A stretch of DNA of 18,936 bases, from positions 1-18,936 of the forward strand of contig CAYVCD010000022.1 in the NCBI GenBank assembly GCA_964450115.1, written 5' to 3'. Source of the stretch: 2-01-FULL-45-10 sp964450115 (GTDB lineage: Bacteria; Omnitrophota; Gorgyraeia; 2-01-FULL-45-10). Positions 8,164-16,619 of this stretch are shown in pieces (position 1 is the first letter of the stretch; each line of letters opens with the position of its first letter). The translations under genes and the position numbers were made by a program. The notes under the pieces were generated by a model. It was given only the letters and a program-made list of their open reading frames with translations, was not told where the DNA came from and did not search any database.

Positions 8164-8184
8164 ATGGCGAAGCTAATTTATTGA
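8164..8184 (+). other. Possible six-codon leader ORF (MAKLIY) before the GuaB3-like gene
   Basis: ATG at 8164 reads six codons and stops at TGA 8182-8184, overlapping the ribosome site of the next gene. AAGGA lies 3 nt upstream, closer than ideal. It could couple translation or act as a leader peptide, but a chance ORF of this size is common. Confidence 0.2.
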
Positions 8185-8193
8185 GAGGAGTAT

Positions 8194-9357
8194 ATGGGGC
8201 AATTTTATATCGGTGTTGAGAGAAAAGCAAGACGTTGCTACGGTTTTGATGAAATAGCGCTGGTGCCGGGCAGGATAACGATAGATCCGGCGGATGTAGA
8301 TACTTCATGGTCGATAGGTGGCAAAAAATTCCGTATCCCGATAATCGCCGCGGCGATGGATGGGGTGGTCGATGTCAAGTTCGCCATAGCGATGGGCAAG
8401 CTTGGCGGGCTGGCCGTTCTAAATCTCGAAGGCGTACAGACACGTTATGAAAACCCCGAAGAGGTACTTGAGAAGATAGCCATGGCGGCGTCCGATCAGG
8501 CTACTGCGCTCGTCCAGAGCGTTTATGCCGAGCCTATCAAAGAAAAGCTCATATCAAAAAGAATAGACCAGATTAAATCGGCCGGAGTACCGGCTATAGT
8601 AAGCGCCATTCCCCAAAGAGCGGACCGCTTTGCCGAGATAGCCGAAGAAGCCGGAGCGGATATATTCATAGTCCAGTCCACCGTATCCACAGTTAAGCAT
8701 ATTTCGACTAAATATAAGGCGCTTGATTTTAAAAAATTCTGCAAATCCGTCAAGATGCCGGTTGTGATAGGTAACTGCGTTACCTACGAGGTCGCTCTTG
8801 ATCTCTTGAATGCCGGATGTTCAGGACTTCTTGTAGGTATAGGGCCGGGTGCCGCCTGCACTACGAGAGGCGTATTAGGTATAGGCGTTCCGCAGGTCAC
8901 TACAACGATAGATTGCGCTGCCGCCAGGGATGCCTTTTATAAAAAGACCAAAAAATATATCCCTATAATCACCGACGGGGGAATGACTACAGGTGGAGAT
9001 ATATGTAAAGCGTTCGCTTGCGGAGCCGATGCCGTGATGGTAGGCTCGGCTTTTGCCAGATCGAAAGAAGCTCCCGGCAGAGGTAACCACTGGGGCATGG
9101 CAACGCCGCACGCCAACCTTCCCAGAGGTACCAGGGTAAGAGTAGGCGTCACAGGCACGCTTGACGAGATATTGTTCGGGCCCGCCAAAGTTGACGATGG
9201 CTCTCAAAATCTTATGGGAGCGCTACAGACATCGATGGGAAACGTAGGCGCGAAGAATATAAGCCAGATGCAGAAGACCGAGATCATAATAGCTCCGTCA
9301 ATTCAGACAGAAGGAAAAGTATTCCAGGTCGCTCAGCGAGTTGGAATGGGAAAGTAA
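8194..9357 (+). CDS. guaB3: GuaB3-type IMP dehydrogenase family protein (no CBS domains)
   Basis: TIM-barrel protein of the IMP dehydrogenase/GMP reductase family. IMP dehydrogenase oxidises IMP to XMP with NAD, the committed step to GMP. The catalytic loop is intact: GIGPGAACTTRGVLGIGVPQ with the nucleophile-position Cys222. The NAD/phosphate regions read ITDGGMTTGGDICKAFACGADAVMVGSAF. At 387 residues it is about 100 shorter than classical GuaB. The chain runs through the barrel without the two CBS regulatory domains, and the opening GFDEIALVPGRITIDPADVDTSW matches the GuaB3 subgroup, often annotated as IMP dehydrogenase-related. Whether it is the cell's main IMPDH cannot be seen here. The ATG follows GAGAGGAG. 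dnaE starts 15 nt after the stop, so the two may form one operon under the promoter at 8107. Confidence 0.9.
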   Translation: MGQFYIGVERKARRCYGFDEIALVPGRITIDPADVDTSWSIGGKKFRIPIIAAAMDGVVDVKFAIAMGKLGGLAVLNLEGVQTRYENPEEVLEKIAMAASDQATALVQSVYAEPIKEKLISKRIDQIKSAGVPAIVSAIPQRADRFAEIAEEAGADIFIVQSTVSTVKHISTKYKALDFKKFCKSVKMPVVIGNCVTYEVALDLLNAGCSGLLVGIGPGAACTTRGVLGIGVPQVTTTIDCAAARDAFYKKTKKYIPIITDGGMTTGGDICKAFACGADAVMVGSAFARSKEAPGRGNHWGMATPHANLPRGTRVRVGVTGTLDEILFGPAKVDDGSQNLMGALQTSMGNVGAKNISQMQKTEIIIAPSIQTEGKVFQVAQRVGMGK

Positions 9358-9372
9358 TTTCACACTCTCACG

Positions 9373-12300
9373 ATGAATCACTCCGATTTCGTGCACCTGC
9401 ACGTCCACACGCAGTATAGTCTCTTAGATGGAGCCTGCCAATTAGAAAGGCTTTTCCAGAAGGCCAGAGAACTAAGAATGCCCGCATGCGCCATCACCGA
9501 CCACGGTAATATGTTCGGCGCTATAGAGTTCTATGATATGGCGATGAAGGCCGGTATAAAACCTATCATAGGATGCGAATCCTACATAGCCCCAGACTCG
9601 AGGTTCGATAAATCCAGCCGCGGCATCCAGGATGCTTCATTTCATATAATACTTCTAGCCAAGAACGAAACCGGATATAAAAATCTCATAAAGCTTACTA
9701 CTGCCGGATACTTGGAAGGATTCTATTACCGCCCGCGTATAGACAAAGAGCTCTTATTCAACCACAAAGAGGGCTTGATATGTCTGTCGGCCTGCCTAAA
9801 AGGAGAGATACCGCATCTTATCCATACAAATCAATTAGAGCGGGCTAAAAAGACGGCTGATGAATATAAGAGCGCCTTCGGAAAAGATAATTTTTATCTC
9901 GAGATCCAGGATAACGGGATCCCTGAACAGGAGACCGTTAATCAGGAATTGATAAAGATGTCGAAGGAGCTAGGGCTTGGGCTAGTTGCCACAAATGATG
10001 TACATTACATGGAAAAAGACCACGCCAGGGCGCACGATCTGCTTTTATGCATACAGACGCAGACTAATGTAGACAATCCAAACAGGATGAGGATGGCCAC
10101 CGATGAGTTCTATTTTAAGTCCAGACAGGAGATGGCGCGTACGTTCGGCAACACCGTGCCGGAGGCTCTTAAAAATACTTTGGCAATCGCCGAAAAGTGT
10201 AATCTTGAGCTGAACTTCAAAGCGATCCATCTGCCGCAATATAAAGTCCCGGAAGGCAAGACGAGAGAGTCATATTTAAGAGAGCTCGTGGCAGAAGGCA
10301 TCAAAAGAAGATATCCGAACGCCGATGATCCGATAGCGCGCCGCGTCGAGCACGAGCTGAAAGTAATAGAGAACTTCGGTTATTCAAGCTACTTCCTTAT
10401 AGCGCAAGATTTTGTCAATTACGCTAAAGAAAATTTAATACCCGTAGGCCCCGGCAGGGGAAGCGCGGCCGGTAGCGTGGTAAGTTACGCTCTTGGTATC
10501 ACCGATATCGATCCGTTAAAATACGATCTCTTGTTCGAAAGATTCTTAAATCCCGAAAGAATAAGCCTTCCTGATATAGATATAGACTTCTGCTATGAGA
10601 GGCGCCAGGAGGTCATAGATTATGTAGTGCGTAAATATTCAAAAGATAACGTCGCGCAGATAGTGACATTCGGCACCATGATGGCCAAGGCGGTCATCCG
10701 GGACGTCGGCAGAGCTCTTGGCATGGCATATGCCGATGTAGATAAGATCGCCAAGCTCGTCCCCACCGAACTGAATATAACCCTGCAACACGCTATAGAG
10801 CAGGAGCCGGAGCTAAAGACTTTGTACAGGACGGACCCGAAGATAGCCCAACTTATAGATACGTCTCTTGTCCTGGAAGGCCTGACTCGCCATGCGTCAA
10901 CCCACGCCGCCGGCGTGGTCATAAGCGAGAAGCCCCTCGTCAATTATTGCCCATTGTATAAGGTCAACGATGGACAGATATCCACCGGATATCCTATGAC
11001 GTCACTTGAAAAGATAGGTCTCCTTAAGATGGACCTTCTGGGCTTAAGGACGCTAACCGTTATAAGTGAGGCGCTGAAGATAATAAAGAGGACAAAAAAT
11101 ATCGATCTGGACCTATCCAGCATCTCGCTGGAAGACAAAAAGACTTACAAGCTACTGGCTAACGCGGAATCGGTCGGAGTATTTCAGCTGGAAAGTTCCG
11201 GAATGCGCGACCTTCTGAAAAAATTGAAGCCTGAAAAGTTTGAGGATATAGTGGCTCTCCTGGCGCTCTTCAGGCCGGGACCGATAGGCTCCGGGATGTT
11301 GGATGACTTCATGAAGAGAAAGCACGGAGAGGTCGAGCTCAAGTATGACCATCCGTTATTGGAGCCCATACTTAAGGAGACGTACGGCGTCATACTCTAT
11401 CAGGAGCAGGCCATGAGGATAGCGTCAAGCCTTGCCGGCTTCAGCCTGGCTCAAGCCGATAATTTGCGCCGAGCCATGGCAAAGAAGACGCCCGAGGTCA
11501 TGGTCCAGATGCGACAATTATTCTCCGAGGGATGTTCGAAGAACAAGATAGACAGGAGGACGGCCGATAAGGTATTTGGTTTAATTGAATATTTCGCCGG
11601 CTACGGGTTTAATAAATCTCATTCGGCGGCGTACGCGTTGATAAGCTTCAGGACAGCATACCTTAAATCGAACTTTCCGGTAGAGTTCATGACGGCTCTT
11701 CTCACCAGTGAAAAAGACAACCTGGATAAGATAGCCGTTTATATAAATGAATCGGCAAGGATGGGCATAAAGATACTTCCTCCGGACGTTAACGAAAGCT
11801 ACGCTAACTTCACCGTGGTGGGAGATTCCATAAGATTCGGGCTTGCCGCTATAAAAAATGTCGGTGAAGGCGCCATACTCTCTATAATAAAGGTGAGGGA
11901 GAAGGACGGCAAGTTCAAATCTATATACGACTTTACGGGCAAAGTAGACCCCAGGCTTGTAAACAGGAAGGTGATAGAGAGCCTTATAAAATGCGGCGCC
12001 ATGGACTCGCTGAAACTTTTCAGGTCTCAACTTTCGGCGATGGTAGACAAGGCGCTTGAATCGGCGGGTGACGTGCATAAGGACAGGCTTAACGGACAGC
12101 TCTCTTTCTTTGAGAGTTTCGAGGACCAGGAAAATTTCAAAAAGACATTTGAGGATATACCTAATATCCCGGAATGGCCGGAGAACCAGCTCCTCACATA
12201 TGAAAAAGAGATGATAGGTTTTTATGTGACAAAGCACCCTCTGGCAAGGTTCGAAAAGATGCTGAACACATATTCCACATGTAATACTACACAGCTGCAG

Positions 12301-12819
12301 AATATGCGCGATGGCGATGAGGTCTTACTGGGAGGAATAATATCCAAGATCAAATTCACTACCACCAGACGAACGAACGAAAAGATGGCCATAGTCACGC
12401 TTGAAGATCTAAGCGGTACCGTCGAGGTGCTTGTATTTCCGCAAACATTCTCAAAATCAGGCGGCCTGGTCAAGCCGGATGCTATAGTCTTCGTAAAAGG
12501 CCGTATCGGTCTTAGGGAGGAGGCCCCCAAGATAGTGGCGAACGAGATAGTGACCTTAGATTCCGTGCGCGCGAAGTATACCAAAGCTATAACGGTGAAC
12601 GTAGTCACGGCAGGATTAGAGAAGAACAGCCTTGAAAATCTCAAAAGGATATTTTCACGCTATCCGGGCAGGATACCTGTCTATCTGAATTTCGTGAAGC
12701 CCGACGGAAAACGCACCACGGTTGCCACCGGAAGAGATCTTCTGGTAGAGCCACACGAAGGATTGGTCAGGGATATAGAGAAGATACTTGGCATTGATGT
12801 GGTGAACTTTAAAGTCTAA
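9373..12819 (+). CDS. dnaE: DNA polymerase III subunit alpha (replicative polymerase)
   Basis: C-family replicative DNA polymerase, the catalytic subunit at the fork. It has 1148 residues, normal for DnaE. The N-terminal PHP domain (about 5-280) has HLHVHTQYSLLDG and ITDHGN and appears to keep all metal ligands (H10, H12, H44, E69, H91, C141, D209, H211). The palm contains GPGRGSAAGSVVSYALGI and PDIDIDF at 400-406 with D401 and D403; the third catalytic Asp is D554 in LLKMDLLGLRTL. Finger motifs include FNKSHSAAYALISFRTAYLK. A beta-clamp binding motif QLSFF lies at 909-913, and an OB-fold at about 980-1055 (DGDEVLLGGIISKIKF). The start has no recognisable Shine-Dalgarno, so it may be coupled to the gene 15 nt upstream, but the PHP domain begins at once, so no other start fits. 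Confidence 0.98.
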   Translation: MNHSDFVHLHVHTQYSLLDGACQLERLFQKARELRMPACAITDHGNMFGAIEFYDMAMKAGIKPIIGCESYIAPDSRFDKSSRGIQDASFHIILLAKNETGYKNLIKLTTAGYLEGFYYRPRIDKELLFNHKEGLICLSACLKGEIPHLIHTNQLERAKKTADEYKSAFGKDNFYLEIQDNGIPEQETVNQELIKMSKELGLGLVATNDVHYMEKDHARAHDLLLCIQTQTNVDNPNRMRMATDEFYFKSRQEMARTFGNTVPEALKNTLAIAEKCNLELNFKAIHLPQYKVPEGKTRESYLRELVAEGIKRRYPNADDPIARRVEHELKVIENFGYSSYFLIAQDFVNYAKENLIPVGPGRGSAAGSVVSYALGITDIDPLKYDLLFERFLNPERISLPDIDIDFCYERRQEVIDYVVRKYSKDNVAQIVTFGTMMAKAVIRDVGRALGMAYADVDKIAKLVPTELNITLQHAIEQEPELKTLYRTDPKIAQLIDTSLVLEGLTRHASTHAAGVVISEKPLVNYCPLYKVNDGQISTGYPMTSLEKIGLLKMDLLGLRTLTVISEALKIIKRTKNIDLDLSSISLEDKKTYKLLANAESVGVFQLESSGMRDLLKKLKPEKFEDIVALLALFRPGPIGSGMLDDFMKRKHGEVELKYDHPLLEPILKETYGVILYQEQAMRIASSLAGFSLAQADNLRRAMAKKTPEVMVQMRQLFSEGCSKNKIDRRTADKVFGLIEYFAGYGFNKSHSAAYALISFRTAYLKSNFPVEFMTALLTSEKDNLDKIAVYINESARMGIKILPPDVNESYANFTVVGDSIRFGLAAIKNVGEGAILSIIKVREKDGKFKSIYDFTGKVDPRLVNRKVIESLIKCGAMDSLKLFRSQLSAMVDKALESAGDVHKDRLNGQLSFFESFEDQENFKKTFEDIPNIPEWPENQLLTYEKEMIGFYVTKHPLARFEKMLNTYSTCNTTQLQNMRDGDEVLLGGIISKIKFTTTRRTNEKMAIVTLEDLSGTVEVLVFPQTFSKSGGLVKPDAIVFVKGRIGLREEAPKIVANEIVTLDSVRAKYTKAITVNVVTAGLEKNSLENLKRIFSRYPGRIPVYLNFVKPDGKRTTVATGRDLLVEPHEGLVRDIEKILGIDVVNFKV

Positions 12820-12821
12820 CA

Positions 12822-12850
12822 TTGACTTTTTCTATAACTCCTTATAGAAT
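12822..12850 (+). promoter_or_regulatory. Putative promoter of the hypothetical-HU-hisS-aspS-ybeY-dgk-recO cluster
   Basis: TTGACT (12822-12827) and TAGAAT (12845-12850), each five of six to consensus, are spaced by the ideal 17 nt. Transcription would start near 12857, about 29 nt before the first gene. The 66-nt gap after dnaE holds no clear terminator, so read-through from dnaE is also possible. Confidence 0.7.
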
Positions 12851-12885
12851 AATGATTTATGAGCATCCATTAGAACGAGCATACC

Positions 12886-13332
12886 ATGATAGATAAGAAG
12901 ACAGAGTCAGACATAAAGACAGTGAGAAGTTTTCTCGAGTTCTGGGATAAATTCCATTCCATATATTCGGGTGTCATTTCCAGGGAGAGCATCAGCAATG
13001 AAGATGAGCAGAAATTGCTTGAGACGAAAGAGATCATAAAGAACAAGTATGAAGGGTTGAGAGGCTCTCTTGAGTTCAAATATATGCCGCACGGCAGATT
13101 GACCGATCCTGTAAACGACATCTTGGGAATAGACAATGTGCGCTTCATGGCCGAAAAGAACCTGAAGAAACTCCAGGGAGACTGGAAGGATTCTTACGTT
13201 TTTTTGCATAACATAGTTGAGAGGCTGGAGAACAAGAAGAGACGGCTCTACCAATTTAATCCTATGGGTGTGTTTGTTAAGAAATTTTTCGAAGAGGGCA
13301 TAACAAAAAGATTACGGAGGGTTTTAAGATGA
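12886..13332 (+). CDS. Hypothetical protein, charged and helical, first gene of the HU/hisS cluster
   Basis: A 148-residue protein I do not recognise. It is soluble-looking, rich in Lys, Glu, Asp and Arg, with no signal peptide, no membrane segment and no cysteine. The N-terminal half looks largely helical (SDIKTVRSFLEFWDKFHSIY, then EDEQKLLETKEIIKNKYEGL). Next come a polar stretch MPHGRLTDPVNDILGIDNVRF and a longer helix ending NIVERLENKKRRLY. A basic, possibly amphipathic C-terminus follows (PMGVFVKKFFEEGITKRLRRVLR). Support for its being real comes from the promoter just upstream, the absence of any alternative gene, and the ATGA overlap with the HU start, a typical coupling. The ribosome site is weak, and the reading frame cannot extend upstream past the TAG at 12871. 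Function unknown. Confidence 0.8.
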   Translation: MIDKKTESDIKTVRSFLEFWDKFHSIYSGVISRESISNEDEQKLLETKEIIKNKYEGLRGSLEFKYMPHGRLTDPVNDILGIDNVRFMAEKNLKKLQGDWKDSYVFLHNIVERLENKKRRLYQFNPMGVFVKKFFEEGITKRLRRVLR

Positions 13333-13604
13333 CAAAGAAGGATATAGTTATCAAGATAGCCGAAGAGACCGAATTAAAGCAGATAGACGTAAAGATAGTG
13401 GTGCAAAAGACGCTTGACCATATTGTGGAGGCGCTGGCCAAGGCTGAGACCGTGGAGCTGAGGAACTTTGGCATATTCAAAGTTAAGTCGAGGAAGTCGA
13501 GGGTCGGCAGAAATCCGAAGACCGGCGTAACGGTACCAATACCGGAAAAGAGAATAGTATCGTTCAAATCGGGAATGATAATGAAGAAGAGGGTGATGAA
13601 GTGA
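13329..13604 (+). CDS. hup: HU/IHF-family nucleoid DNA-binding protein
   Basis: Small basic dimeric protein that bends and compacts DNA. Its 91 residues match HU length. The sequence starts MTKKDIVIKIAEET and has the family signature NFGIFKVKSRKSRVGRNPKTG, in which the Pro of RNPKTG is the residue that intercalates into DNA at the tip of the beta arm. The end reads FKSGMIMKKRV. It could be HU or an IHF-like paralogue; the short form and general composition favour HU. A GGAGG site precedes the ATG, which overlaps the upstream stop by 4 nt. Its own stop overlaps the hisS GTG, so the three genes are coupled. Confidence 0.93.
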   Translation: MTKKDIVIKIAEETELKQIDVKIVVQKTLDHIVEALAKAETVELRNFGIFKVKSRKSRVGRNPKTGVTVPIPEKRIVSFKSGMIMKKRVMK

Positions 13605-14851
13605 TAAAGGCCGTACGAGGAACGAAGGATATATTGCCCGGAGAATCCTCTATCTGGCAGGATATAGAGAAAGCTTCCCGGGACAATCTAAAATTATTCG
13701 GATATCAGGAGATACGTACGCCCGTCATAGAGGAGACAGCCCTCTTTGTAAAGAATATAGGCGAGGAGACCGACATAGTAAGCAAGGAGATGTTCTCTTT
13801 TGTGGACAGGGGCGATAGGAATATAAGCCTGAGGCCCGAAGGAACAGCGTCTATAATCCGTTCTTATATTGAAAATAATCTCGACAAGATATCGCAGTTC
13901 CAGAAATTGTACTATATCGGCCCGATGTTCAGAGCCGAGAGGCCGCAGGCCGGGCGTTTAAGACAGTTCCATCAGATAGGTGTTGAGGCTATAGGGTCGC
14001 TTCATCCCGCTCTCGATGCAGAGGTGATAGCGTTGTCGGCTAAATTATTGGATTCAGCGGGTATTAAAGGGTACAAGATAAAGCTGAATAACCTGGGATG
14101 CAGGGATGACAAGAAGAAGCTTTCGAAGATGCTGAAGGAAATATTTTCAGATAAAAAAGGCGAACATCTTTGCGAAGATTGTAAAAGACGAATAAAGATG
14201 AATCCTTTGAGAGTGCTCGACTGTAAAAACGATGGCTGCAGAGAAGTCGTTAGAAAGACGTTTAAAGAGGCTTCATTTATATGCGGCGATTGCAAAACTC
14301 ACTTCGATGAGGTCTTAAAGTTCGTTGATATGCTCAATATAAAGTACGAAATAGATCCCTATATAGTCCGGGGGCTGGATTATTACACTAGGACGGTATT
14401 TGAGATCACGCATGAAGGATTGGGCTCTAAAGACGCGATAGGAGCCGGCGGCAGATATGACAATCTTTCCCTTGATATGGGAGGGCCTGATGTCGGCGCG
14501 TGCGGCTTTGCTTTAGGGATAGACAGGATGACAATGGTCCTTGGAAGAGAGAAAGGATCAAGCGCTGTGGATATATTCGTCGCAACAATAGGTGACGCAG
14601 CTTATGAAAAAGCATTTGGCATACTGAACGATCTAAGAAATAACGGGATATCATCTGAACTAGATTATGAGAAGAGATCCCTAAAAGCTCAGATGAGAGC
14701 CGCGGATTCTATGGGATCGAAGTTCGTTCTAATAATAGGCGAGGACGAGATCGCTAAGGGTGAGGCGGCCCTGCGTGATATGAAGACAAAGGAGCAGATC
14801 CCGATCAAGTTTAACGATATGGTATCCAAAATAAAAGAAAAGGTAAGGTAA
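13601..14851 (+). CDS. hisS: Histidyl-tRNA synthetase
   Basis: Class II synthetase that charges tRNA-His. It has 416 residues, the standard bacterial length. The N-terminus VRGTKDILPGES is diagnostic. Motif 2 has FRAERPQAGRLRQFHQIGVE (FRAERP at 110-115). The histidine-specific HisA loops are GLDYYTRTVFE (258 onwards) and GAGGRYDNL, and motif 3 is GFALGIDRM. The C-terminal anticodon-binding domain (about 325-416) includes VDIFVATIGDAAYEKAF and LIIGEDEIAKGEAALRDM. An insertion with CEDCKRR and CKTHFDEVLKF (about 190-235) is the usual insertion domain; its Cys pairs might bind metal. It starts with GTG in a GTGA overlap with the HU stop, with a GAGGG site upstream. Confidence 0.97.
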   Translation: MIKAVRGTKDILPGESSIWQDIEKASRDNLKLFGYQEIRTPVIEETALFVKNIGEETDIVSKEMFSFVDRGDRNISLRPEGTASIIRSYIENNLDKISQFQKLYYIGPMFRAERPQAGRLRQFHQIGVEAIGSLHPALDAEVIALSAKLLDSAGIKGYKIKLNNLGCRDDKKKLSKMLKEIFSDKKGEHLCEDCKRRIKMNPLRVLDCKNDGCREVVRKTFKEASFICGDCKTHFDEVLKFVDMLNIKYEIDPYIVRGLDYYTRTVFEITHEGLGSKDAIGAGGRYDNLSLDMGGPDVGACGFALGIDRMTMVLGREKGSSAVDIFVATIGDAAYEKAFGILNDLRNNGISSELDYEKRSLKAQMRAADSMGSKFVLIIGEDEIAKGEAALRDMKTKEQIPIKFNDMVSKIKEKVR

Positions 14852-14854
14852 TAG

Positions 14855-16618
14855 ATGCTGCGCACACATACTTGCTCGGAACTCAATGAGAAGAACATAG
14901 GTAAGGTAGTTAAATTATGCGGCTGGGTAGGAAGTCGCAGGGATCACGGCAGCCTCATTTTTATAGACATGAGAGATGGGTATGGCCTGACGCAGATAGT
15001 ATTCGATCCAAAGACGCATCCCGCGGTACATAAAGAGGCTGAGGGCTTGCGCTCGGAGTTCGTTATAAGCGTAGAGGGTAGCGTTGAGTCAAGGCCTGAG
15101 GGCACGAACAACGAAAAGCTTCCCACGGGCAAGATCGAAGTGAAGGCCCAGAAGCTTGAGATATTGAACAGATCCTTGACCACGCCCTTTGAGATAACGG
15201 ATGCGATCAATATTTCGGAAGAGGCAAGGCTCAAATACAGATATCTGGACTTGAGGCGGCCTTCGATGCAGAAGGCCTTAAGGCTGCGCCATAAGGTATG
15301 CAAGATGGCCCGCGACTATTTTGACGAGAGGAATTTTGTCGAGGTGGAGACGCCGATACTCACAAAGTCTACCCCTGAAGGAGCGCGTGACTATCTTGTG
15401 CCGTCAAGAGTCAATCCCGGCATGTTCTACGCGCTGCCTCAGTCACCGCAGCTATTCAAGCAGATACTGATGGTCTCATCGCTCGACAGGTACTTTCAGA
15501 TAGCAAAATGTTTCCGCGACGAAGACCTGAGGGCCGACCGGCAACCTGAGTTCACACAGTTCGATATCGAGATGTCTTTCGTAACTGAAGAAGATATATA
15601 TGAGCTATCCGAAGGCCTGATGAAGAAGATATTTAAAGGGGCAATAGGATACGACCTGAAGACGCCTTTCCCGAGATTAAAATACTCAGAATCTATGGCG
15701 AGATTCGGCTGCGATAAGCCGGATACGAGGTTCGGCCTTGAGCTGACCGAGATCACAAATCTTGTGAAGGACTGCAAGTTCAAGATATTCCACGAAGTTA
15801 TAAAAAATGGCGGCAAGGTCATAGCGATAAACGCCAAAGGCTGCGGCTCATATTCGAGGGGGCAGGTAGATGAACTTATAGAATTTGTTAAGGCTTTTGG
15901 GGCGAAAGGGCTGGCAAATTTTAAAGTGGAGAAGGGTTCTTTAGTTTCTCAGATAGATAAGTTCTTCACGAAAGAGGAGTTGTCGGCCATAAAAGAGGTG
16001 CTGTCGGGCCTTGATGGCGATATGATATTTATAGTAGCGGATGGCAAAAAAGTGGCTTACGATGCCATGGCCAATTTGCGCAAATTATTCGGCAAAAGAC
16101 TCAATATTATCGATGAGAAGAAGTTCGAATTCTTATGGATAGTGGACTTCCCGTTGTTTCAATACAATGCCGAAGAGAAGAGGTGGGAGTCGGAACATCA
16201 TCCCTTTACCTCCTGCCACCCGGATGACATAGAGCTCTTGGAAAAAGGTAAGGACCTTGCGTCCGTGCGATCGAGATCCTACGATCTCGTAATAAACGGC
16301 ACAGAGATAGGCTCCGGAAGCATAAGGATACATGACCGCAAGATGCAGGAATTGATATTTAAGACGATCGGAATAAGCGATGAAGACGCGTTAACGAGAT
16401 TCGGATTCCTTCTCGACGCTTTCAAATACGGAGCCCCGCCTCACGGAGGCGTAGCGTTCGGACTTGACAGGCTCATGACATTCTTCACCGGGAGCGAATC
16501 GATAAGGGATGTCATAGCGTTCCCAAAGACGCAGAAGGCTTTCTGTCCCATGACGAGCGCGCCTTCAGCTATCGATGAAAAGCAGCTGAACGAACTGAAT
16601 ATAAAGATAAAGAAGTGA
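14855..16618 (+). CDS. aspS: Aspartyl-tRNA synthetase, bacterial type, possibly non-discriminating
   Basis: Class II synthetase that charges tRNA-Asp. Its 587 residues include the bacterial GAD insertion. The N-terminal OB-fold binds the anticodon (GWVGSRRDHGSLIFIDMRD, 23-41). The catalytic core has the flipping-loop region LTKSTPEGARDYLVPSR, motif 2 FRDEDLRADRQPEFTQFDIEM from residue 220, ELIF and INGTEIGSGSIRIHD, and motif 3 with GLDRL at 536-540. Residue 31 is His, as in RRDHG. As I recall, His at this site (with a Gly about 50 residues on, here in RPEG) is typical of non-discriminating enzymes that also misacylate tRNA-Asn with Asp, whereas E. coli has Leu. The start is 3 nt after the hisS stop; the AAGG-type ribosome site lies within hisS. 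Confidence 0.97.
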   Translation: MLRTHTCSELNEKNIGKVVKLCGWVGSRRDHGSLIFIDMRDGYGLTQIVFDPKTHPAVHKEAEGLRSEFVISVEGSVESRPEGTNNEKLPTGKIEVKAQKLEILNRSLTTPFEITDAINISEEARLKYRYLDLRRPSMQKALRLRHKVCKMARDYFDERNFVEVETPILTKSTPEGARDYLVPSRVNPGMFYALPQSPQLFKQILMVSSLDRYFQIAKCFRDEDLRADRQPEFTQFDIEMSFVTEEDIYELSEGLMKKIFKGAIGYDLKTPFPRLKYSESMARFGCDKPDTRFGLELTEITNLVKDCKFKIFHEVIKNGGKVIAINAKGCGSYSRGQVDELIEFVKAFGAKGLANFKVEKGSLVSQIDKFFTKEELSAIKEVLSGLDGDMIFIVADGKKVAYDAMANLRKLFGKRLNIIDEKKFEFLWIVDFPLFQYNAEEKRWESEHHPFTSCHPDDIELLEKGKDLASVRSRSYDLVINGTEIGSGSIRIHDRKMQELIFKTIGISDEDALTRFGFLLDAFKYGAPPHGGVAFGLDRLMTFFTGSESIRDVIAFPKTQKAFCPMTSAPSAIDEKQLNELNIKIKK

Positions 16619-16619
16619 G

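Noticed and set aside
11581..12237. 218-codon open frame on the minus strand over dnaE
   Set aside because: Antisense shadow of conserved DnaE sequence; the composition and lack of motifs do not suggest a protein.
12852..12896. 14-codon ORF before the hypothetical gene
   Set aside because: It begins at the -10 box of the predicted promoter, upstream of the likely transcript start, and has no ribosome site.
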